A stretch of DNA of 64,000 nucleotides, from the NCBI GenBank assembly GCA_017302135.1, contig JAFLDZ010000003.1, positions 124,001 through 188,000 on the forward strand. Direction: 5' to 3'. Shown piece by piece: positions 17,664 to 26,518 of this stretch. The first letter of the stretch is position 1; the number at the start of each line of letters is the position of its first letter. This DNA comes from Lysobacterales bacterium. GTDB lineage: Bacteria; Pseudomonadota; Gammaproteobacteria; Xanthomonadales; Xanthomonadaceae. Below the pieces are notes generated by a model that was given only the letters and a program-made list of their open reading frames with translations, had not been told where the DNA came from and made no database searches. The position numbers and the translations under genes are program-made.

Positions 17664-19403
17664 ATGGATGACAGCGAGAGGCAATCCCGGGCAGCGCTGG
17701 CCCGGGATGTCTACAGGAGGCTCGCGAGCGGCGCTCCGCAGGACATTGCGGGGAGTGGAAAGGATTCCGACGGCCCTTGTGGCTGTCGATACGACGGCGC
17801 TCGCCGCAGGGGCTTCATGGAAGCGATACCGGTACGACAGGGGCTAGACCAGGACGATCTGGTCTGTCATTGCGCGGGCGTGACCCGCGGACGCATCAAA
17901 TCCGCGATCGCCACGGCGCCGGCATCCACGCTCGAATCGCTGGGCGCACAGCTCGGCTGCGGCGTGCAGTGCGGTTGCTGCCGGCCGCTGGTGCAGGAGC
18001 TGCTCGGCCAATCGCCGTGGTACGAGGTGGCGAACGCCACCAGGACTACGCTGACCGACGGCAGCAACCCGGAACGGCGGATCGTGCAGTTGGATCTGCA
18101 GTTGGTCGGTTTCCCGCCGTATCCGCAGGCGCAGCCCGCGCAGCATGTGGTGCTGCAGGCGTGGCTCGACGAAAGCTGGATCACGCGCACTTACACGGTC
18201 GTGCGCCAGTCCGAGGACGGCAATACGGTCAGCATCGCGATGCGCCGGATCGAGGGCGGCGAGTTCGGCCCGCGACTGATCGATGCCGACGACGCGACGT
18301 TTGCTGCGATCCCGCTGCGCATCGCGATTCCCGCCGGCGAGATCGCACCCGCCGACAGCCGGCCGATGGTGTGTTTCGTCGCTGGCGTGGGTGTGACCCT
18401 GGCGCTGTCGCTGTTGCACGGCCGCCGTCCGGGCCAGCATCTGCATGTGGATTACAGCGCATCCCGGCGCGGCGACATGGTCTACGCCGATCGCATCGAA
18501 AGCTCCGCCAGCAGTGGCCAGGAGGTCAGCTGCCATCTGCGCACCGACGATGTCGACGGCTTCATCGACGACGAGGACATTCTCGAAACCGTGAAACAGT
18601 TCCCGGGCGCGCGCCACTACGTCTGCGGGCCGCCTGCCTACACGCGGCGACTGGTCGACGGTCTGCACAAGGCCGAAGTGCCCGATGCCGACGTGCGCGT
18701 GGAGGCTTTCTTCCTCAAGACCAATGCGCGGCCGCGACGGAGCATCCGCCGTCTGGCCTACGCTGCGGGCATCGCCCTCGCCTTCCTGCCACTGCTGCTG
18801 CTCGCACCGGCGCTGGCGAAATTCGTGCCCAACGATGCGCACAACCCCGGGCATGTCGATCTGGAATGCAGCGAATGCCATCGCGAAGCGCCGGGCACGA
18901 TGCGTCAGCAGTTGCAGGCCAAGACGAAGCATCTGCTGGGGCTGCGCGCCAGCGATATCGCCTTCGGCAACCACCCGGTGAACAATGCCGCCTGCGTCGG
19001 CTGTCACGACGATCGCGACGATCGCCACCCTGCCTATCGTTTCCTCGAACCGCGCTTCGCTGCCGCGCGCGAAACGCTCGCACCGCAGTTGTGCGTGAGC
19101 TGTCATCGCGAACACACCGGTACGCGCGTGAGCCAGACAGATACCGGCTTCTGCGCCGCCTGCCACAGCGATACGAAAGTGAAGGATGACCCTGCACGCC
19201 CGACGCACGCGGTGCTGTTCCGCGACAAGCGCTGGGACACCTGCCTGACCTGCCACGATTTCCACGGCAACCATCCGCACGATCCGCCGCACGACCTGAA
19301 GGACGCCATCGCGCCCCAGACGATCGCCGCTTATCTGCGCGCCGCCGAATCGCCATACGGCGAACCGGTGGTGAAAGCCAAACAGCCCGAGACCTCGCCA
19401 TGA
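17664..19403 (+). CDS. Fusion redox protein: BFD [2Fe-2S] + FAD/NAD(P) reductase + TM + pentaheme cytochrome c
   Basis: The 579-residue protein combines four parts. Residues about 68-108 (LVCHCAGVTRGRIKS ... LGCGVQCGCCRPLV) form a bacterioferredoxin-associated-ferredoxin-type [2Fe-2S] site. Residues about 130-355 look like a ferredoxin-NADP+ reductase module, with TRTYTVV for FAD, FVAGVGVTLALSL for the nucleotide and YVCGPPAYTRRL near its end. A single helix follows at about 364-387. The C-terminal region has five CxxCH heme sites (402, 444, 477, 497, 527). The expected topology is flavin and Fe-S inside, hemes in the periplasm: an electron conduit from NAD(P)H outward. I chose the ATG at 17664 over a TTG 30 bases upstream. 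The stop overlaps the next start. I know no named family with this order. Confidence 0.85.
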   Translation: MDDSERQSRAALARDVYRRLASGAPQDIAGSGKDSDGPCGCRYDGARRRGFMEAIPVRQGLDQDDLVCHCAGVTRGRIKSAIATAPASTLESLGAQLGCGVQCGCCRPLVQELLGQSPWYEVANATRTTLTDGSNPERRIVQLDLQLVGFPPYPQAQPAQHVVLQAWLDESWITRTYTVVRQSEDGNTVSIAMRRIEGGEFGPRLIDADDATFAAIPLRIAIPAGEIAPADSRPMVCFVAGVGVTLALSLLHGRRPGQHLHVDYSASRRGDMVYADRIESSASSGQEVSCHLRTDDVDGFIDDEDILETVKQFPGARHYVCGPPAYTRRLVDGLHKAEVPDADVRVEAFFLKTNARPRRSIRRLAYAAGIALAFLPLLLLAPALAKFVPNDAHNPGHVDLECSECHREAPGTMRQQLQAKTKHLLGLRASDIAFGNHPVNNAACVGCHDDRDDRHPAYRFLEPRFAAARETLAPQLCVSCHREHTGTRVSQTDTGFCAACHSDTKVKDDPARPTHAVLFRDKRWDTCLTCHDFHGNHPHDPPHDLKDAIAPQTIAAYLRAAESPYGEPVVKAKQPETSP

Positions 19404-20314
19404 CCCTGCCGAAGATCGACAAATCCGTACTCGCGCTTGCGGCACTCGCCGTGGTGGGCATCTATCTGTTCGCGACCGCGCCGGCCGATCTGGAGAGCGA
19501 TCAGGGCAGCGGACGGACCGTGCCGGTGGAAACACTGTTCCGGCTGTTGGACGCGGAGAACGCGTCGATCCGCAAGCTGTACACCACCGACATCGTCACC
19601 CCCGGTCTCAAGAACGGTCTGGAATATCGCGAAGACTGGAAAGACAAGGACGTGCACGCCGGCCCGCTGCCCGCATTGGTGCTGCGCGAAACCGCCAACC
19701 GGCTGCAGCAACGCGTGCCGGACCTCAGCCTGTTTCTCGGTTCGACTTTTCCGATCGAAGCGTCCAACCAGTTCAAGGGCGCGCAGCTGGGATATTTCGA
19801 CAAGATCGACAAGAACCGGCAACCGCAGTTCTTCCTCGACGAGAGCAGCGGTCGCTACACCGCGATGTTCGCCGACATCGCCGGCGCGCCGGCCTGCGTC
19901 AAATGCCACAACGAACACCCGAAAAGTCCGCGCAAGGACTGGAAACTCGACGATGTGATGGGTGCGACGACGTGGTCGTTTCCGCGCAAACAGGTGTCGA
20001 CCGATGAAGTGATGGAAATTCTCGGCGCCTACCGCACCGCCGCGCTGGACACGTACAGCGCATACCTGAAGGAAACCGAAAGCTTCGCTGACGGGGAGCG
20101 GCCGCAACTCGGCGCACGCTGGCCGAAAGACGGCCTGTATCTGCCCGATATCGACACCTTCCGCAAAAGCGTCGAAGAGCGCAATTCGACCGCATCGTTG
20201 AACCTGTTGCTGCAGACATCCGCCGCGCCGGAACGCGCCGTCGCAGTCAAGGGCGACGCAAAGCCCGCCACGAGCGGCGCCAGCAAGCCGGACAAAGCGG
20301 GGACCGCGCCGTGA
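19400..20314 (+). CDS. Membrane-anchored Tll0287-like (DUF3365) heme protein
   Basis: The 304-residue product has an uncleaved-looking N-terminal helix (about 9-26) and then a periplasmic domain. ETANRLQQRVPDLSLFLGS, FFLDESSGRYTAMFADIAG and CVKCHNEHP (heme c site at 166-170) followed by WKLDDVMGATTW are the pattern of Tll0287-like/DUF3365 heme sensor or electron-transfer domains. The C-terminal 50 residues are Ala/Lys/Pro-rich and probably disordered. It starts in an ATGA overlap with the fusion reductase and ends in a GTGA overlap with the cytochrome b-like gene. It may accept electrons from the pentaheme domain. Confidence 0.85.
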   Translation: MTLPKIDKSVLALAALAVVGIYLFATAPADLESDQGSGRTVPVETLFRLLDAENASIRKLYTTDIVTPGLKNGLEYREDWKDKDVHAGPLPALVLRETANRLQQRVPDLSLFLGSTFPIEASNQFKGAQLGYFDKIDKNRQPQFFLDESSGRYTAMFADIAGAPACVKCHNEHPKSPRKDWKLDDVMGATTWSFPRKQVSTDEVMEILGAYRTAALDTYSAYLKETESFADGERPQLGARWPKDGLYLPDIDTFRKSVEERNSTASLNLLLQTSAAPERAVAVKGDAKPATSGASKPDKAGTAP

Positions 20315-20835
20315 GCGCCTCGCTGCGTCGACCGCCACCGAAATCGGCGTACCAGAACGCGCTGACGGTGGCGTCGTGGTGTGCGCTGGTCGGCGTGACG
20401 GTGTCCTGCGTGGCGTGGCTGTTGGCGCCGCGCTGGAGTGCGCTGTTCGCGCTGCAACAAATGCAGGCCTACAAACAGATCACCGGCTACACCCTCGTCG
20501 GTCTGCTCAGCTTCGACCTGTCGCTGGCATTGATCAAACGCCGGCTCGTGCGCGGATCCTCGCTGCGCGCATTGCAGCTCGCGCATCGCATCCTCGGTCT
20601 GACGATGCTGGTGCTGCTGGTGTTGCACGCCGGTTTCGCGCACGCCGGTTTCCTGCACGCCACGTTCGCGGTGACCATGCTGGTCGTGGTCGCAGGCGCC
20701 TTGTTGAATCTGCTGCCGAGCCATCGCCTGGGCTCGTGGGGACAGTGGACCACCGCCCTGCATATCGGCGCCGGCTGCCTGCTCGCGGCGCTGGCGGTGA
20801 TGCATCTGTATTTCGTCTATCGCTATGCCGGCTGA
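20311..20835 (+). CDS. Di-heme cytochrome b-like integral membrane protein
   Basis: This is a 174-residue protein with about five hydrophobic segments (20-39, 56-76, 93-108, 115-134, 148-170). Histidines H92 and H106, and H151 and H165, sit on two different helices with the same 14-residue spacing, the arrangement that holds two stacked b hemes in cytochrome b561/ferric-reductase-type bundles. The GTG start overlaps the previous stop. The likely role is to pass electrons between a membrane quinone or cytosolic donor and the periplasmic heme proteins made by the two genes upstream. Heme number is inferred from spacing, not shown. Confidence 0.75.
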   Translation: MSASLRRPPPKSAYQNALTVASWCALVGVTVSCVAWLLAPRWSALFALQQMQAYKQITGYTLVGLLSFDLSLALIKRRLVRGSSLRALQLAHRILGLTMLVLLVLHAGFAHAGFLHATFAVTMLVVVAGALLNLLPSHRLGSWGQWTTALHIGAGCLLAALAVMHLYFVYRYAG

Positions 20836-21028
20836 GGCGCGGCGACGGTACGCAGGTGCACCAGCGATGCGCAGCTGCGCCCCGCCCGGCACCGGTGCCC
20901 GACCGCGCGCCGGTATACCCCAGCCACCGCTATCCGCCGTTGCGGGAGGCCGGTGGATTCTTCGTCCCGGTCGATGCGCCACCCCGGGCGCATCGATATC
21001 TTGGACCCCGTCTCAAGGAGAGCAGACA

Positions 21029-22078
21029 ATGAAACATTCATTCCGCGCCGCACTGTTCGCGTTGGCCCTCGTGGCCTGCGCATGGCTGCCAGGCACCGCG
21101 TCCGCCCAGGGCGTCCTGATGGGCAGCGCCGACCTCGACGGCGACAGCATCGCCGAGCAGGTCTACAACAATGGCTCCTACATCACCGTCAAGAACACCA
21201 GCGGCAGTTCCTACAACTATCAGGTCAGCACGGGCTCGTGGGCCCTGCTGTACGGCAACTTCAGCAGCGTGGCGAATCTGGACGGTCAGGCCGGCGCCGA
21301 GATCTCGATCAACCGCGGCAACTCACTGCTGGTCATCAACCATCATTCGCGCAGCACCTACAGCTATCCGATGAGCGGCTCCTGGGCCGCATCGCCCGGC
21401 GGCATCACCGACCTGGACGGCATCGCCGGGGCCGAGATCGCCATCGTGGCCGCCGACGCGCTGCGCATCGTTCACCACAGCTCCCGCAGCACGAACTCGA
21501 TGCCCATGTCCGGCACCTACGCGATCGCCGTCTACGGCATCAAGGACCTCGACGGCCAGCCCGGCGCCGAGATCCCGATCGCCAACGGCTCGGCACTGCG
21601 GATCTACAACGACCGCACCCGCAGCATGCGCAGCACGCCGGTCAGCAGCGGCAGCTGGGCCATCTGCAACGACCCGGGCATCCCCAACTGCGTCAGCAAC
21701 ATGAACGCCAGCGCAGGCGCCGAACTGGTGCTGATCCTTCCCAACTACATCAGCGTCTACAGCTACGTCACCGGGTCGATGAACAATTACATCGTCAACA
21801 CCCAGTACGCGATCCTGTCCGACGGCGTGCGCGATTTCGACGGCATCGCCGGCAACGACATCGCGGTGGCCCGCAGCGACGGCAACATCAATATCATCCG
21901 TCCGCAGACCGGCAGCGTGCAGCTGATCAACGGCAGCAGCACCTTCGGCACCTGGTGGACACTGCTGAACTACGCCAATCTCGACGGCGTGGCCGGCGAC
22001 GAAATCCGCGTCCGCAACAACGCCAACAACCGCATCTATCGCGTCTATCCGCGCTCGGGCACCGTCTCGGCAGAATGA
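21029..22078 (+). CDS. Secreted seven-repeat D-x-D-G (FG-GAP/VCBS-like) protein
   Basis: The 349-residue protein begins after a strong aaggag site and has a signal peptide ending ASAQG (about 26). Seven repeats carry a DLDGxxGAEI-type loop at residues 35, 83, 128, 173, 225, 269 and 317, spaced 44-52. The fifth (MNASAGAEL) has lost the acidic residues. The loops resemble calcium-binding FG-GAP/VCBS blades, so a single seven-bladed propeller is the likely fold. No enzyme domain, anchor or sorting signal is seen. It could be an adhesin or a scaffold; nothing in the neighbourhood decides. Confidence 0.8.
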   Translation: MKHSFRAALFALALVACAWLPGTASAQGVLMGSADLDGDSIAEQVYNNGSYITVKNTSGSSYNYQVSTGSWALLYGNFSSVANLDGQAGAEISINRGNSLLVINHHSRSTYSYPMSGSWAASPGGITDLDGIAGAEIAIVAADALRIVHHSSRSTNSMPMSGTYAIAVYGIKDLDGQPGAEIPIANGSALRIYNDRTRSMRSTPVSSGSWAICNDPGIPNCVSNMNASAGAELVLILPNYISVYSYVTGSMNNYIVNTQYAILSDGVRDFDGIAGNDIAVARSDGNINIIRPQTGSVQLINGSSTFGTWWTLLNYANLDGVAGDEIRVRNNANNRIYRVYPRSGTVSAE

Positions 22079-22134
22079 GTGCGGCAACGGCGCGGCCGCG
22101 ATCCGCAACCGCGCCGTCCGTGCCAAGATAGGGC

Positions 22135-23352
22135 ATGGACAAATCCTTCGATCTCATCGTTTTCGGCGCCACCGGCTTCACCGGCCGGCTGGTCGCCGAA
22201 TATCTCAATACGACCTATGGCGTCGGCGGCTCCGTGCGCTGGGCCATGGCCGGACGCAGCGCAACCAAGCTCGCGGAAATCCGCGATGCCCTCGCGATCG
22301 ACAAGGCGTTGCCGCTGCTGGTGGCGGACGCCAACGACACCGGCGCGCTGGCCGCACTCGTCAAGCAGGCGCGGGTGGTGCTGACCACGGTCGGTCCGTA
22401 TCAGCTGTACGGGGACGCCCTGATCCGCGCCTGCGCTGATGCCGGCACCGATTACGTCGATCTCTGCGGCGAACCGGGCTGGATGGCGCATATGATCCCG
22501 CAACTGCAGGACACCGCCCGCGCCAGCGGCGCCCGCATCGTATTCTCCTGCGGCTTCGATTCGATCCCCTTCGACCTCGGCGTGGTCCACGCGCAGCACG
22601 AAGCGCAACAGCGCCTGGGCGCACCACTGGCGCGCGTCCACGGCCGGGTGAAGGTGATGAAAGGTACGTTCTCCGGCGGCACCATCGCCAGCATGCTCGC
22701 AACGATGGCAGCGATCGGCCGCAACCGCGCACTCATCAAGACCCTCGGCGACCCGTTCGCGCTCACGCCCGGTTTCCGCGGCCCGCGCCAGCCGAACGAC
22801 AATATCGCCGCGTTCGATGAGCTGGCGAACAGCTGGACTGGACCGTTCGTGATGGCGACGATCAACACCAAGAACGTGCACCGCAGCCATCTGCTGCTGG
22901 GGCATCCGTGGGGCAAGGATTTCATCTACAGCGAACGCATGCTCACCGGCGACGGTGCCAGCGGCGAAAAGCGCGCGAAGAAGATGGCGCGCGCGTCGAA
23001 GCTGCAGACCATGCTGCTGGCCTTCGCGCCTACGCGCGCGCTGCTGCGCAAATTCAAATTGCCGAAGCCCGGCGAAGGCCCCACCAAGGAACAGCGCGAG
23101 AAAGGCCGCTACGAAGTGCTGTTCTTCGGCGAAACCGCCGATGGCAAGAAACTTACGACCAGCGTGGCCGGCGACCGCGACCCGGGCTACGGATCGACCT
23201 GCAAGATGATCGCCGAAGCCGCGCTGTGCCTCGTGCAGGACATCGACCACAAGACGACGCGCGGCGGCGTCTGGACGCCGGGCGCGGCGATGGGGATGAC
23301 ATTGGTGAAGCGGCTGGAAGATCGCGCGGGATTGACGTTCCGCATGATCTGA
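22135..23352 (+). CDS. Saccharopine dehydrogenase-like / trans-acting enoyl reductase family protein
   Basis: This 405-residue protein has an N-terminal Rossmann fold (FDLIVFGATGFTGRLVAEYL, residues 5-24) and the stretches VLTTVGPYQLYG, YVDLCGEPGWMAHM and FSCGFDSIPFDLGV. These are typical of the saccharopine-dehydrogenase-like family that includes mycobacterial trans-acting enoyl reductases. It should bind NADP and reduce an unknown substrate, perhaps a lipid intermediate; true lysine-pathway saccharopine dehydrogenase is unlikely in this context. It appears monocistronic, with no strong ribosome binding site. Confidence 0.8.
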   Translation: MDKSFDLIVFGATGFTGRLVAEYLNTTYGVGGSVRWAMAGRSATKLAEIRDALAIDKALPLLVADANDTGALAALVKQARVVLTTVGPYQLYGDALIRACADAGTDYVDLCGEPGWMAHMIPQLQDTARASGARIVFSCGFDSIPFDLGVVHAQHEAQQRLGAPLARVHGRVKVMKGTFSGGTIASMLATMAAIGRNRALIKTLGDPFALTPGFRGPRQPNDNIAAFDELANSWTGPFVMATINTKNVHRSHLLLGHPWGKDFIYSERMLTGDGASGEKRAKKMARASKLQTMLLAFAPTRALLRKFKLPKPGEGPTKEQREKGRYEVLFFGETADGKKLTTSVAGDRDPGYGSTCKMIAEAALCLVQDIDHKTTRGGVWTPGAAMGMTLVKRLEDRAGLTFRMI

Positions 23353-23512
23353 CGTGAACAACCCACCTTAGCCATCTCGGACATGGACGAGTTTGCAGCG
23401 AAATGTATTCGTCTTTCGAGCGAATGATGTGCAAATGCAGAATTAAGTGATCGCAAATTAGCGACAACCCTCGATCAGCAATTATTTTGGATCAGTAGAC
23501 TCGGCTCTCATG

Positions 23513-23528
23513 CTGTCACTAATGACAG
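23513..23528. promoter_or_regulatory. Perfect 6-base inverted repeat upstream of the orphan secreted gene
   Basis: ctgtca-ctaa-tgacag lies 61 bases before the ATG at 23590, in AT-rich sequence. Size and place suit a dimeric regulator site, but no regulator is encoded beside it. Confidence 0.3.
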
Positions 23529-23589
23529 TACACTTTTGCATGAAAACGACATAGCTTTTCGTATTGAATGACTCACACAAGGACACGAA

Positions 23590-23949
23590 ATGAATACGTC
23601 ATCTTGCAGGATTTTTTTGCCAGTAATTTTCACATTACTGACCTCCCTCGCTCTCACGAGCGGAGCGACTATGGCGGCAAGGCCAATCGTCAAAAAAGAA
23701 ACTTTTCGGTCGTTTACATCACTAAACGACAAGGAACTTCAAGTTATCCGACGCGAAAGAAAAGACGTTATTCTTTCCGAACAATCACCGCCAAGCCCAG
23801 CGTCAAAAATAATTAGACTTGTTGGAAAAGATGGAAGGACCGGTCAAATTCAGGTTTACTATTTAAACACATGCACTGGAACACTTCAGAATTCACTTGG
23901 ATCCATTGTCTACCAATATCCTGGCGAATGGGGTGGCGGCGATTGTTGA
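23590..23949 (+). CDS. Small AT-rich secreted protein, orphan
   Basis: The 119-residue product has an N-terminal signal peptide (hydrophobic 9-24, Ala-rich after) and a short mature region with no known domain. Its C-terminus reads TCTGTLQNSLGSIVYQYPGE and ends GGGDC, leaving two cysteines in the mature part (in NTCTG and at the very end) that could pair. The DNA is much richer in A/T than the genes around it, suggesting transfer or relaxed selection. caaggaca upstream of the ATG is a plausible ribosome binding site. I cannot assign a function; a small cell-surface or competition factor is conceivable. Confidence 0.65.
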   Translation: MNTSSCRIFLPVIFTLLTSLALTSGATMAARPIVKKETFRSFTSLNDKELQVIRRERKDVILSEQSPPSPASKIIRLVGKDGRTGQIQVYYLNTCTGTLQNSLGSIVYQYPGEWGGGDC

Positions 23950-23967
23950 TGTCCAATCAAAACCGCT

Positions 23968-24012
23968 GAAGATTGCGTACCGACAAAAACCCGGCACGCA
24001 ATCTTCCGGGTT
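23968..24012. terminator. Overlapping hairpins between convergent orphan gene and thiC
   Basis: Two stems compete: an 11-base perfect one (23968-23978 with 23996-24006) and a 7-base one (23988-23994 with 24006-24012). The aaaac/gtttt stretch inside the first loop gives a T run on the minus strand. Placed between two convergent stops, it probably terminates both transcripts. Confidence 0.6.
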
Positions 24013-24021
24013 CAATAACAT

Positions 24022-26062
<2,041 letters not shown>

Positions 26063-26125
26063 GGGTATTTGACCATGTCCGGGCGACGACAGCTAGACTA
26101 GCGCGGACACCCCACCTGCCTCGCA

Positions 26126-26518
26126 ATGGAGCTGCGCTTGAAGACACGACGGGTATACGACTGGTTCGTTTTGCGCGGCCGCCTGCGTCGACGAGACTTT
26201 TGGGCAAAAGCGCTCGTCAGCGCCCTGTTCTTCATCATGCTGTTCGTGCTGCTGCAGCGGCTGTTCGGCAGTGACGGCACGTTGGTGTTGTACCCGCCGT
26301 TTTTCGCGGTATGGCTGTCGTTGATGGCGAGACGCCTGCACGATCAGGCCAAATCGGCCTGGTGGTTGTTCATGGCGCTGGTGCCGGTGCTGGGTCCGCT
26401 GGTGATGGCGTTTCTGTTGACGCTTGTCCGTGGCACCGAAGGCGACAATCAGTACGGCGCGGATCCGATCACTGCGGGGCGCGACTATCTGAAGGTGGCT
26501 GTACATGCAGCCGAATGA
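26126..26518 (+). CDS. DUF805 family inner-membrane protein
   Basis: The 130-residue protein matches the DUF805 pattern: FVLRGRLRRRDFWAKALVSA at the start, the central ARRLHDQAKSAWWLFMALVP, and GTEGDNQYGADP near the end. It has about three or four membrane helices (30-48, 52-72, 78-105). The family has no settled role. The gene is divergent from the thiC riboswitch. Its last 14 bases overlap the FAD oxidase start, so it is probably co-transcribed with that locus. Confidence 0.85.
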   Translation: MELRLKTRRVYDWFVLRGRLRRRDFWAKALVSALFFIMLFVLLQRLFGSDGTLVLYPPFFAVWLSLMARRLHDQAKSAWWLFMALVPVLGPLVMAFLLTLVRGTEGDNQYGADPITAGRDYLKVAVHAAE

